64,000 nucleotides of DNA from CATQHQ01 sp965243805. Lineage in GTDB: Bacteria; Gemmatimonadota; Gemmatimonadetes; Longimicrobiales; Gaopeijiaceae. Under the pieces are notes generated by a model, which worked only from the letters and a program-made list of their open reading frames with translations, was not told the DNA's origin and did not search any database. Location: assembly GCA_965243805.1 (NCBI GenBank), contig OZ251577.1, forward strand, positions 2,542,001 to 2,606,000, written 5' to 3'. Made by a program: the position numbers and the translations under genes. Positions within the stretch are counted from its first letter, which is position 1, and each line of letters starts with the position of its first letter. Positions 38,107-48,400 of the stretch are shown piece after piece.

Positions 38107-41100
38107 CTACAGAAGGGAAGGCTGGCGCACGCCGGGGACGCGGCCCCGGCCGGCGAGGTGGTTCTGGATGTACTCCAGGGTCGCGCGCTCTTCGGAGTCG
38201 GCGGGAGCGAGTTCGATGAGGGCCTGCACGACTCGGGCGAAGAGGTCGTTGCGCCACAGGCCGCGGCGGTCCAGGTAGGCGTCCACGCGGGACTGCTCGC
38301 CGGTCTTCCAAGTCTGCATGAGCTTGTGGACACAGTCAACGAGCGGCGGCGGCGTGCCTGTGGACGAGGGCTCCCCCAGCGTCTTGGCGCGACGCTGGTT
38401 CCAGGGCTTCAGGCGAGCTTCGCTGCGCCGGCGGAGCAGGATGTCGTGGCGTCCGGCCAGGTCGGCGTCGGAGAGGTTGCAGGACACGGCGTACAGGATG
38501 CACGCGCCCGCCGGTGCCGGTTCCAGCCCGAAGTCGGCCCGGTGCAGCAGGTAGTACGTGGTCGGGTCGTCCAGGTCCTGCACCGCGGCAGCCTCTTCGC
38601 CGAACATCCGGCTGACCACAAAGTTGACTACCATGCGACGGACTTGGCGCAGGAAGTCGGCGACGGTCAGGAATGCGTTGGGCTCGTCGGTCTGCTTGAC
38701 GACCGGGTGCTTGCTGAACGCTTCCAGGGCCGGGCCGGTGGCGGCCCACACGAAGTCGGGACCGCGAATGCCCGCGTCCCAGAAGTCGCGGAGGCGCGCC
38801 GTGATCTTCTGCTTCATCTCTTGGAGCACGGTGCCGTCCCAGCCGGGGCGAGCGGTCCGCTTGCGCTTTCGGCAGACCAGCCAGATCGACGACGACAGTG
38901 CCGCCGACGAGAGCGACCGCTGGCGGGTCTGCATCTCGGTCTGGATCGGCCACGAGCCCACGACCACGAAACCGGCGCGGATGAGCGCCGACACCAGCGT
39001 CTCCCAGGCGTCGGGCTGCTTGTTGGCGAAGACGATCACCAGCCTGCCGTCGTCTCGAAGTGCTTCCCAGAACCGCGCGAAGGCGCGGGCCATGCCGTCC
39101 TCGTAGTTCTGCTTGGACACCTTGCGGTCGCCGTTGAAGCGGGCCGCGTCGTCAATCAGCTCCCCGTCTTGCGCGTCCGCGTCCCACTTCGGGCCGAGCG
39201 GCTCGGCGAACACGGCGTCGATCTCGGGCGAGAGTCCGTGCAGCGTCCGCCGGAGCCACACGTAGAAGAAGTCCATCAGGTCCGAGTACGGGATGGCGTC
39301 GTAGTACGGCGGATCGGTGCAGATGACGTCGAAGGGGCCGGGGAGAGGTTCCATGGCGGACTGCCGCAGCACTGTCGGCATCGGGACGCCAGCGGTGGCG
39401 TCGTCCAGGTGCTCGGCGACGCGGGCCAGCCACTCGACGGACGAGTGGAAGCCGCCAGTACGCCGTGACAGAGGATTGACTTCGCAGTGGTCCCAGACCA
39501 TGGGCAACGCGAAGCGGGCGAAGGTCTGGCGGTTCTTTTCCCCACTGTTGTGCCAAGTACAGAGACCGCTGCTGTTGTCCGACAGCTTGCTGAGTGCGCA
39601 GGCCAAGTAGGCGGCCAGAGCTTCGCGCCACTCCGGCGGGTAGCGTTCTGCCAACTCGTCCGAACAGCGGCGAATCTCCTGGACGAGGACTCCAAGTGCC
39701 AGCAACTGGCGGTTGGTGAAGAGCTTGCGCCAAGTGTCGAAGCCGTATCGGGTTGTCCGTATGCCCAGACTTCCCGCGCTTGGCGTCGGCTCGTCCGGCA
39801 GGCCAAAGGGAACGCCCGCAAACGCGGACTCCAGCAACGCCTCGTCCACCTGCGCGGCTCGCAATTCCTCGTCAGTCGGAGCCCGGTACTCCTTGCCCTG
39901 CTGGCCGTTCACCACGACGGCGGTCAGTCGCTCGCCCAGTCGTCCCGACCGACCGCCGACCCGCAGGTCGGCCATGGTGGCAATGACGCCACAAAGCGGG
40001 CACTGAGTGCCGCTGGCCGACATGGTGCCGGCTCCGAGTTCCTGGTCGTGTACGCGCTTCTGCGCCGGGGTGCCCGACCCGACGGGCACGTCGTCCTCGA
40101 CGCCGAAGGCCACGCCGTCGTCGCACGGCGTCATCGTCAGACGAACGCGCTTCTTGCCCTTCTTGCACAGCCAGCGCGTCTTGAGCAGCGGCACCTCGCC
40201 CCGGCACGACGAGCAGCGCGTCGTGCGCGCCCACAAGTACGCCACCGTAGGCTTGACGACCCAGCGGGGATTCCTCTCGTCCTCCAAGTAGAACGAGTCG
40301 AACTCGGCGTTGAGTGCGCCGACCGACACCTGGCCGCTCTCGTCGGGTTCCAGCAACTGTCGCGGCCTGGGCTTGTACGCCTTCTCGATGCCGGAGCCAC
40401 GCCCCCGCCGGCCCTTACGTCGAACCGGCTCGAACTCCGCGTAGGTTGGGTACCTGTCCGCCAGCTGCTGCCGTGTGCGGGCCAGCACCCGGTCGCCCCA
40501 CGCCCGCACGTGCCACGCGAAGCCGGCCCTCATGTCCCGCGAGACGTCCGTCACGGTCGAAGGCAACCACTGCGTTGAGTCATCGCCGCTGCCGCTGTGC
40601 CCCAGCGCGGCCAGCCCATCCCGGAGGGCAGTGGGGCTCTTGAGTCCCCTCGCCTTCAGGAACTTCTCCGCGAAGTCCCGATCTCGAAGCGCGAACGCTG
40701 GCAACGACCGCTCCCGCCCAGCCACCAACCGCGGATAGTGAAGCGTGCACCGCAAGATGAACCACGCTACCGGATTGAGGTCAGACGCCACCGCCTCACA
40801 CCCTAGCCGCATCGCCTCCAGCGGAATCGCCCCGCCCCCGGCGAACGGGTCAAGAATCCTGGGCGTCCGGTCCACAAACGTCTCCCGCACATCCTCCCGG
40901 TACGCCTCAATGCGCCCCAGCGTCTTGCCGTCCGTCTCGATCCGCCCCTCCCGCCCCCAACGAAAGATGCCGTCCCGCGTCTCCTCCCGTGTCACGTCCC
41001 CCGACGTGTTCGTGACCTCGACCACCGTCCCCGCCATATGGCGAAGCAGCTCGTATCGTGCCTCCCGCCCCCTCGGGTCCGGCAACAGCGTCGCCAGCAA

Positions 41101-41250
41101 CGCCGCCCGGCTAGCCGCCAACGGCCTCCGCGCCGGCCAGATGTGAAGCGTCGAGATGTGCCCGTGACGGACGTTCTTCTCGTGCACGGAGTCGATGGAG
41201 ACCTGCTGGATAGGGAAGGCGGCCTCGATCAGGCGGCGATAAGGCGACAT
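38107..41250 (-). CDS. DUF1156 DNA methylase (anti-phage-associated)
   Basis: A 1047-residue protein. The DUF1156 N-terminus carries RRLIEAAFPIQQVSIDSVHE, then HGHISTLHIWPARRPLAASR. SAM motif I is ILDPFAGGGAIPLEAMRLG near residue 135. A Cys cluster (RCSSCRGE ... RWLC and QCPLCG) suggests a zinc site. The catalytic motif is CTDPPYYDAIPYSDLMDFFY near residue 650 (a DPPY-type N6-adenine or N4-cytosine methylase), with LVIVFANKQPDAWE beyond. It should mark host DNA in a system with the DUF499 ATPase and the SNF2 helicase. Confidence 0.88.
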   Translation of the reverse strand: MSPYRRLIEAAFPIQQVSIDSVHEKNVRHGHISTLHIWPARRPLAASRAALLATLLPDPRGREARYELLRHMAGTVVEVTNTSGDVTREETRDGIFRWGREGRIETDGKTLGRIEAYREDVRETFVDRTPRILDPFAGGGAIPLEAMRLGCEAVASDLNPVAWFILRCTLHYPRLVAGRERSLPAFALRDRDFAEKFLKARGLKSPTALRDGLAALGHSGSGDDSTQWLPSTVTDVSRDMRAGFAWHVRAWGDRVLARTRQQLADRYPTYAEFEPVRRKGRRGRGSGIEKAYKPRPRQLLEPDESGQVSVGALNAEFDSFYLEDERNPRWVVKPTVAYLWARTTRCSSCRGEVPLLKTRWLCKKGKKRVRLTMTPCDDGVAFGVEDDVPVGSGTPAQKRVHDQELGAGTMSASGTQCPLCGVIATMADLRVGGRSGRLGERLTAVVVNGQQGKEYRAPTDEELRAAQVDEALLESAFAGVPFGLPDEPTPSAGSLGIRTTRYGFDTWRKLFTNRQLLALGVLVQEIRRCSDELAERYPPEWREALAAYLACALSKLSDNSSGLCTWHNSGEKNRQTFARFALPMVWDHCEVNPLSRRTGGFHSSVEWLARVAEHLDDATAGVPMPTVLRQSAMEPLPGPFDVICTDPPYYDAIPYSDLMDFFYVWLRRTLHGLSPEIDAVFAEPLGPKWDADAQDGELIDDAARFNGDRKVSKQNYEDGMARAFARFWEALRDDGRLVIVFANKQPDAWETLVSALIRAGFVVVGSWPIQTEMQTRQRSLSSAALSSSIWLVCRKRKRTARPGWDGTVLQEMKQKITARLRDFWDAGIRGPDFVWAATGPALEAFSKHPVVKQTDEPNAFLTVADFLRQVRRMVVNFVVSRMFGEEAAAVQDLDDPTTYYLLHRADFGLEPAPAGACILYAVSCNLSDADLAGRHDILLRRRSEARLKPWNQRRAKTLGEPSSTGTPPPLVDCVHKLMQTWKTGEQSRVDAYLDRRGLWRNDLFARVVQALIELAPADSEERATLEYIQNHLAGRGRVPGVRQPSLL

Positions 41251-41330
41251 CTCCCGTCCTTCTCTTCCGTGGCTACTACGGTTGCTCCTACCCAAAGCCC
41301 TGTATCGCTTCCGTGCCGCCTTCCCGGGGC

Positions 41331-41990
41331 TCAATCATCTGAGTTCCCCTTGGAGCTGAAGTCATTCGTGGTTGGAGGCAGAACAATGCGTAGCGTATAG
41401 CCTAACGATCGGTGGCCCCATGGATAGCTGTAACTACCACGATGGAACTCAGCTGACAACTGAAGTTCATCTCCCACCGTCTTGCAGTGGACGTCCCAAA
41501 TGGTGTTCATCGAGTTGGTCACTACATACAAGCCCTCTGGAGTTGAGGACAGAATGACGCTTGGCAGGCGTTTCGCGAATAGAATGGCTCTTGGTGCACT
41601 GAGCATGATGCCCGATACGTTGATGGGTTCACGCTCTCCCCCAACCAGGGTGGTACTCGCCGCTCCCAGCGTGCAGCGCAGGTTCGGCAGCAACTTGAAG
41701 TGTGGGGCATTAACACTGATATTGCGATAGAGCCGTTGCAGCTCGCGGGCCTTCTCCGTGCCCGCGCCTGTTAGCTGGTAGCGTTCTCCAGACCATTTTC
41801 CCAGGTCAGGTCTGTTGATTCCGGGAACGTGTCTAATCAGACCTGTCTCCAGCAATTCGTCGACCAGTTGCCTACGTGTTGGTGACTTGTCTGGCCATAG
41901 TTCGCCTCGGTATGTCAACTCGAGCAACTCGAGCGTTTCGATGGTCCTCGGCTCAAAATCGTGTGCAGCTTCGATCAGTGTTGTCTTCAT
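41331..41990 (-). CDS. Unknown protein with winged-helix-like N-terminus
   Basis: A 219-residue protein starting at ATG 41990 with an ideal AGGAG 5 nt upstream. Residues 1-70 look like a winged-helix reader (SPTRRQLVDELLETGLIRHV, then GERYQLTGAGTEKARELQRL). Residues 85-219 form a beta-rich domain (HFKLLPNLRCTLGAASTTLV ... SLGYTLRIVLPP) with no motif I recognise. GC is visibly lower than in flanking core genes. A -10-like TATACT on the minus strand (42080-42085) lies in the 210-nt gap upstream, so it may have its own promoter. It may be a regulator or specificity factor for the adjacent methyltransferase/GHKL pair. Confidence 0.6.
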   Translation of the reverse strand: MKTTLIEAAHDFEPRTIETLELLELTYRGELWPDKSPTRRQLVDELLETGLIRHVPGINRPDLGKWSGERYQLTGAGTEKARELQRLYRNISVNAPHFKLLPNLRCTLGAASTTLVGGEREPINVSGIMLSAPRAILFAKRLPSVILSSTPEGLYVVTNSMNTIWDVHCKTVGDELQLSAEFHRGSYSYPWGHRSLGYTLRIVLPPTTNDFSSKGNSDD

Positions 41991-42200
41991 GGTATCTCCT
42001 CGGGATTCAGTGGGCCTCTGCAACAGACATTCCGCGTTCTACACACTTGTGCCGGATTCATCATGAACCCAGCGGAGATAGTATAGGCGAACTCGCCGAC
42101 GAGCAGCTTGGCGCGGCCGAGTTCATTTCGCCGGTAACAGGCCGTCCGACCGGCTGCACCGGCAAAGCGCGTCCTGCCGTCTCGGCCCGCCCCTCGCAGG

Positions 42201-43289
42201 TCAGGCGGCATTCCTATGCTCCACACCGCCTCGGTTCCGCTGTAATGCTTCGTAGCACTGCCCCGCCACGACCTCCGCGAAGTCGCACGGCAACGCATTG
42301 CCAATAATGTTGCAGACATGCTCCATGTACGGCGTGTCGAACATGTAGTCCTCTGGAAAGCTCTGCAACAGTGCCGCCTCACGAACCGAAATCGTCCGAT
42401 CCTCCTCTGGATGCCCGAACCTTCCCTTGCTCAAGGTCGTGCACCCCCCCGTAATCGTCGGCGAGGGCTTGTCCCATTCCATGCGACCGTACACGTTCGT
42501 GAATCCCTTGTAGTCTCCCTGGTGACACGTCGGCCGCAAGGACTCTGGCAAGTGCGGCCAGGTTCTGCCTGGTCGGGCCGCTCGAATTCTGGCGGCATTC
42601 GCCTTCGACAGAGAACGCACTACATGCCAGTTCTCGTTGTGCACGCTACCGCATTTCCTAGCCTCCGCTAGCGTCGGTGGGTTAGGACGCATGTGACCTA
42701 TCGCGTCCCTAACAGTCCGCCAACGCGCCAATCCACCCTCGCCATCCTTCCCGTGGGTTGGTTCGGGCATCTCGATCCGAAATCCGAGGCCAGCTAACAA
42801 GACCAATCGCCGCCGATTTTGGGGCACGCCGTAGTCCGCTACTTGCAACACGCCATCAACAAGTTGATAGCCTGCTTTCTGGAGCTGCTGGCGCAACGTG
42901 CCGTAAATCTGGGTCCCGGCGAGCCCCGGGACGTTCTCCATCATGATCGCCCGAGGTCGGAGTGCTCTTGCGAGCCGGGACATCTCTAGCACCAGTTGGT
43001 TCCGAGGATCGTCCCGCTTGTATCTGGCACTGAGGCTGGTGAATCCCTGACACGGGGGACACCCGCCCAGAAGATGGATGTCGCTCCCATTGACGCAACC
43101 ACTGAGCTCTGGTTCTCCGAAGGTCCTAATGTCGCCGCAGAACGTGGCGACACCACGGCTGTTCACGGAATAGGTCTTACACGCGCTAGGGTCCACGTCC
43201 ACTGCCGCGACCACATCAAACCCTGCGCGTACCATCCCGAGCGTAAGTCCCCCTCCGCCGGAAAACAGGTCCACCGCCGTCATCGTCAT
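42201..43289 (-). CDS. DNA (cytosine-5) methyltransferase
   Basis: A 362-residue C5-cytosine methyltransferase. Motif I is AVDLFSGGGGLTLGMVRAGF at residue 5, motif IV with the catalytic Cys is LLGGCPPCQGFTSLS, motif VI is MMENVPGL, motif VIII is VPQNRRRLVLL, and motifs IX-X include VREAALLQSFPEDY and IIGNALP. Length is typical of a complete enzyme with a compact target-recognition domain. The ATG overlaps the GHKL ATPase stop by 4 nt, so the two are translationally coupled and probably act as a modification-restriction pair. Confidence 0.93.
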   Translation of the reverse strand: MTMTAVDLFSGGGGLTLGMVRAGFDVVAAVDVDPSACKTYSVNSRGVATFCGDIRTFGEPELSGCVNGSDIHLLGGCPPCQGFTSLSARYKRDDPRNQLVLEMSRLARALRPRAIMMENVPGLAGTQIYGTLRQQLQKAGYQLVDGVLQVADYGVPQNRRRLVLLAGLGFRIEMPEPTHGKDGEGGLARWRTVRDAIGHMRPNPPTLAEARKCGSVHNENWHVVRSLSKANAARIRAARPGRTWPHLPESLRPTCHQGDYKGFTNVYGRMEWDKPSPTITGGCTTLSKGRFGHPEEDRTISVREAALLQSFPEDYMFDTPYMEHVCNIIGNALPCDFAEVVAGQCYEALQRNRGGVEHRNAA

Positions 43290-45400
43290 GTCGTCCCCTC
43301 GCCGGTTCCGGCGAGACGCTGCTGGCGCCCCGCCTCCTCGAGGAAGTCGCGGTGCAGGCTCTCGGTCCTCAGCAAGAAGCCCGTCCAGTCCAAGTGCGTC
43401 AACCGCCTGTCGCCCAGAAACTTCGCGAACGCGACTTCGTGGACATCTCTCAACCCGAGCTTGTCGCATATCACTGTAATGTGGAAGTCGTCGAACTGTC
43501 CTCGAAACCCTCGGTTGCCCGGTTCGTCGAGGAAGCTCTCCATACAGCGATAGTAAGACACAATCCGATCCATCTCACCGTTGGTAAGAGTGTGTCCCGG
43601 TCGCTTGATTTCCACGATTTGAACGATCTTGTTCTGTCCGAACAACACAAAGTCCGGTCGTCTGCCGGGCTCAGGGAAGTCAACCAACGTGATGTTGGCC
43701 TTCTCGGACTCGTTGTAATACCGCTCAAACTCTTTCCTAAGGCGTCCAAGTGTCTGATTGGCCGTCACGGGTGCCCAGTCAGGATTGATAAGCCACGGCG
43801 CGTCTTCGATGAGTCGTTGCAACGCCGACTCGTGCTCATCATAATCCTTCCTAGTCGTGTCCAGTTGCCGAATCACCTTGATTCTGTTTTCGGCGATTCG
43901 GCCAAAAGACGAGAGCTCAGCAATGCGAGCAGTTCGCAGGAATCCGTTGAGCACTTCTACTGGTGTGTCTGCCATGGCCGCGGCCTCCCGCATCATGCGA
44001 TCCAACGTGATGTGGGGAGCGAGCATCAGGCTGATCGCTACCAAGTCGTCAACCACATCCAGGTCTTCAGCATCACCTCGATTGAGTGAGCGGCCCAAAC
44101 TCCTCGCGACCTCAATGGCATTAGCCCTAATCTCCTTCTGTTGGTCACCCGGAAAATGCTTGTTGATGTTCGCCTCTACTCGACCCGTGGTCCAAAACAG
44201 TTCGAGCGTCGCCTTCCTGGCTGGATCTCGGGCGATCTGCCCGATCTGGCGAATAACCTGTTGGCCCCAAGTCTGGAGTGCTTCGCCGAGGCGATCCGAC
44301 CACAGAATGTCACGACGATCGGTTTGAATGAGGTCGTCCTCCTCGTCTAGCCAATTGGCGTGAATCTCGCCCACCAAATAGGAGCGGACGTTGTGTTCAC
44401 CGGTAAACCCCGCCGGCTTATTGAATACGGCCGTCTGGGCCGCGATCTTGCCACGGCAGTATATTCGTACGCCCGCCATCAAGTCGTCCCTGTACGGATC
44501 CTCGGAATAGGCGATCCAGCCACGGATAGGATAGAAGTCGCCGTCAAGGTTGAAGCCAGCCTGAAGGTTGGAAAACTCGTTGCCGTCCGGGCCGATCGCA
44601 CGACGTGCCTCCGGGTCGAAAGTCAACTTCGTGCCCGGCATGACCTTCACGTCAAACGCATCGATCGTCTTGCGTGACTCGGGAGCGTCCGGGGCTGTGT
44701 CGTGGATCGCGACCTGCCAATCGTCGCGCCGGATTCCAAACCGTTGCGCCAACTGGCGCGCCAGGACGTCGATGCGCGGGACTCGGCGAAAACTGAAGTT
44801 CCGAAGTCGCACGGTGGTGCCGGGACGTTCCCTGAGTGTCCTGTCCAGCTCACCAGGTGCTGGTTCGTATGTTCGTTGTGGGTCTACGCCCAGTGCCTTT
44901 ATCTCGTCGTAGTCCAGGACTACATGCGAAGCCAGGTAGCCTGTGCTTGTCGTTCCATCGGGAAGTTCCTGCGTGCACTCTTCGCCACCGGCGCTGATCA
45001 CCTCTATGATCTTGCATATTCCAAAGGGTGCTAGCTTGCCTACGCCCTTGCGACCCATAACCTTTCTCTTCAGGAGCGGGGAAGTGGAGCCGCGGCGGGA
45101 GTCATCTCGACGCTCTGTGCCGACAGGAAGGAAGTAGGCTTGCATTTCGTCGGGCGTCATTCCCGTGCCATCGTCCTGGACCTCGATGCTGAATCCTTTG
45201 TCGGTAAGGACGCCACCGGCCCGTGACGCCAAGTACTGACCCATCGGTGCGCGTACGACGACCGAACGAGCGTCGGCGTCGTAAGAGTTGGAGATCAGCT
45301 CGGCGATCACCGCAGAAGCCTTGTCGTACAGCTTCACGCCAAGCTTGTCCACAGTGAGCGCGGAGATGGGCATGGTGTAGGGGGCGGGCATCTGACTCAT
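43286..45400 (-). CDS. GHKL (MORC/Hsp90-like) ATPase with PD-(D/E)XK-like C-terminal domain
   Basis: A 704-residue protein. The N-terminal GHKL ATPase shows AVIAELISNSYDADA (N box) near residue 30, EVQDDGTGMTPDEM (G1) near residue 73 and MGRKGVGKLAPFGICK (G2) near residue 113. A long middle region follows. The C-terminal 125 residues contain RRPDFVLFGQNK followed by IVQIVEIKRPGHTL, which fits the PD...ExK core of restriction-type nucleases and recalls DUF4263-like domains. It precedes and overlaps the C5-methyltransferase gene. I infer an ATP-gated nuclease that spares methylated host DNA. MORC-like proteins clamp DNA in an ATP-dependent way. Confidence 0.78.
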   Translation of the reverse strand: MSQMPAPYTMPISALTVDKLGVKLYDKASAVIAELISNSYDADARSVVVRAPMGQYLASRAGGVLTDKGFSIEVQDDGTGMTPDEMQAYFLPVGTERRDDSRRGSTSPLLKRKVMGRKGVGKLAPFGICKIIEVISAGGEECTQELPDGTTSTGYLASHVVLDYDEIKALGVDPQRTYEPAPGELDRTLRERPGTTVRLRNFSFRRVPRIDVLARQLAQRFGIRRDDWQVAIHDTAPDAPESRKTIDAFDVKVMPGTKLTFDPEARRAIGPDGNEFSNLQAGFNLDGDFYPIRGWIAYSEDPYRDDLMAGVRIYCRGKIAAQTAVFNKPAGFTGEHNVRSYLVGEIHANWLDEEDDLIQTDRRDILWSDRLGEALQTWGQQVIRQIGQIARDPARKATLELFWTTGRVEANINKHFPGDQQKEIRANAIEVARSLGRSLNRGDAEDLDVVDDLVAISLMLAPHITLDRMMREAAAMADTPVEVLNGFLRTARIAELSSFGRIAENRIKVIRQLDTTRKDYDEHESALQRLIEDAPWLINPDWAPVTANQTLGRLRKEFERYYNESEKANITLVDFPEPGRRPDFVLFGQNKIVQIVEIKRPGHTLTNGEMDRIVSYYRCMESFLDEPGNRGFRGQFDDFHITVICDKLGLRDVHEVAFAKFLGDRRLTHLDWTGFLLRTESLHRDFLEEAGRQQRLAGTGEGTT

Positions 45401-45473
45401 CCTTCCGACCGATCCGCCGGATTCCGAATCGTCGCGTCCACATGAAAGGCTCCCATCGCGTTCTCCTTCCGAT

Positions 45474-48400
45474 TCAGGTTGGCTCCGCCGCGTCCAACAG
45501 GGACTTGGGGGAGATGGTGAAGGTGGTGGAGGTGCGCTCGTCGGCGAACAGCTTGGCCAACGGGTCTTGGACACGGACCAGCGTCGGATTGGCCGTCGCA
45601 CAGTTCCAAACTACGTACAGCCAGTAGCGAGTGCCTAGATGGAGAGCCTGGATCCATTCGTTGCGGCCCAGCTGGACGGCACCTCGGTCCGCACGACCCT
45701 TCACCTCGATCCGCCGCGTGTCGCCGTTGGGCTGCTCGGCCAGCAGGTCGAAGCCGGGCCAGTTGGCGAGGCCAGCAGCGCGGGCGAGGGCGGGCTTGCT
45801 CACGTCCTCCACGACGGCTCCCCGCTCCTCTTCCCAGGCAACGGCGATCCGCACGGCGATCTCCTCCACGCGCTCGTCGTACTGGTCGATCTCGTCGCGG
45901 CTGGTGGGGGGCACGGCCACCCCGTGCACCACGAACCGGACGTCCCCGGCCACGATCCGGCTCGGCGCGGCCTCCACCTCCGCCAGCGCCTCCGTCTTCT
46001 CGGCCAGAAGCTCCCGCTGGGCGAGCTTGACCGCCGCCACTTCCTCGTCGGTGCCATCCTTGGCCGCCAGTCGAATGCGGCGGGAGGCCAGATCGGCAGC
46101 GCGGAGATCGAACCCCGCCCGCACCCGGCGCCGACGCTCGGGCAGCTCCCCCTCCACCGCCTTCCGCCGGTCGCCGGCCAAGCGTTCCCGGGCCAGCCGG
46201 TCCAGATGGTTCGCCGCATCGGCCCGCATTCTGATTCCGCGAGCGGCCAGCGGCACCGAACCCGGCGGCACGTGCGGGGCGCTCTGCAGCAGCAGGAGCC
46301 GTTCGACATCGCTCCCCGAGGGTGGGCTGTCCGCCACTTGCCGCACCGCCAGCAGGCGACGTTCGAGCACCGGCGACTCGGACGCGGCACCGTTGCCGTT
46401 CCCGTCTGATTCCAGCCGCGCTGGCGCAACGGCCAAGTGCACCGGCGCGACAGCCAAGTGGAACAGGTAAGGCTCCTGCGCACGAGGGTCGATGAAGACT
46501 CCCCCACGCAGGGCGTCGGTTGCGAAGGCGCGCACGACATGCTCGCGCAAGGCGTCGAAGACGGGTTCGCCGGGATGGAGCCAGATGCACTCTCCCTCCG
46601 TCGGCCTCTCCCCCGGCACCGGGCGACGCACGCACAGCCTCGCCCGCATCTCCGCCGGGTAGCCTTCCAGCGCAGGGAGCAGAAAGTCGAGGGCGCCGGG
46701 CCGCTTGGGCGCGAGACTGAACCGGTCGTCCAAGTCGCCCAGTAGCTCCAAGTCCAGCAGGGCCGCGCTCCTCTCCACGAAGCGGCGAACGTAGCCGGGG
46801 AGCAGCCGCAGGTACCGCTCCCGCTCCATGTCGTCCCGAAGACCGTCCAGCCGACCGGCCACGTCTCCCGGCGGACCGTACACCCCCTCGTCCGCCTCCG
46901 CGACCGTGCGAACCCGGCCTCCGTCCAGGGCGTCGCCCACCTGCCGGATCGCCCGCCGCTCGCCCTCGTCGCCGGCCAGCGCCTCCATCATGTAGTCCTT
47001 CAGCGAAGCGCCCTCGAACAGTCGTCCGATCACGTCGAACACCTTGTCCGAGTCCAGCTCCCGTCGCACGGCTTCCAGCTTGTCGAGCAGGACTTGCAGG
47101 ACGCGCCCCTCCCGCGTGCTGCCGGCCACCAAGTTGACGATGCGCACGTCGCGCTTCTGCCTGTAGCGGTGGATGCGCCCCATGCGCTGCTCCAGCCGCG
47201 CCGGGTTCCATGGGATGTCGTAGTTCGCCATGAACGCGCAGAACTGGAGGTTGATCCCCTCGCCGGCCGCGTCGGTGGCGACCAAGTAGCGCGCGCCGCC
47301 GGGGTCGCGGAAGTGCTCGACTTGGCGTTCGCGCTCGGGCCAGTTCATGCCGCCGTGAATGTGCGCGACTTGCCCCGCGTGCCCGAGCCCTTCCAATCGG
47401 CGCACCAAGTAGTCCATCGTGTCCCGGTGTTCGGTGAAGACGAGCCACTTCTCGGCGGCGTGGCCCGGATCCTCCAGCACCTCGCGTAGCTTGTCGAACT
47501 TGGACTCGCGCCCGGATTCGACGACGGCCTTGGCCTGCGCCGCCAGCTTCTCGACGACGGCGATCTCGTCCTCCAGGTCCTCCACGTCGGCGGCGAGGAC
47601 GGTACCCAGCACCTCCATCTCGAAGCGCTCGTTGGCCTCGGCCGAACTGCCCTCCGCCGCGTCCTCGTCGGCTCCGTAGTCGTCGAAGAAGTCGTTCGGG
47701 TACCGGTGCTCGATCTGCGCCCTCCGCCGGTTCAGCTCCGCGATAGTCAGACGACCGGAGCGCAGTGCTTCGGCGGTCTCGGCCAGCTTGGCCGCCCGTC
47801 GCTGGAAGGAGCGCAGCAGTGCCCACGACGAACTGGCCAGCCGTCGCTGGAAGACGGCCGTCGCCAGGTGCGCCGCTCCACGGCCGCCCAGCGCCCGGTC
47901 GTAGGTGTTGCGGAGGTAGTGGGTGGTAGCGTCGTAGAGGGCCTGTTCGCCGTCGGGGCCGCCGGTGAGTTCGTAGCGGAAGGTGTCGCAGGAGCGCGGG
48001 CGGTAGAGCGGACGGCCTTCCAGGTCCAGCATCTCCTCCTTGGTGCGCCGGATGAAGTGGCGGCTGCGGGCGTGCTGGGGGAAACGACGAAACGCCTCGC
48101 CGGTGGCGAACACGTGAGGGTCTAGGAGCCGCCAGAGGTGGTGGTAGGGCGAGTCCTTCCCCATGTGGGGCGTCGCCGTCAGGAGAAGGAAGTGCCGGGC
48201 GGCCCAGCCGAGACTGGCGTACTGCGGATCGGGCGACGGACAGCCGGCCAGTGCCTCCGCCAGCTTGTAGCGGCGGGTCTTGCGAGTCCGATGGCTGTCG
48301 GTGTAGGCGGACAGCTTGTGGGCCTCGTCGAAGACGACCAGGTCGTAGGGCGGGACTTCGGGGGTGCTCAATGCGCCGAAGGTCCCCTCGCTCGCCAGCG

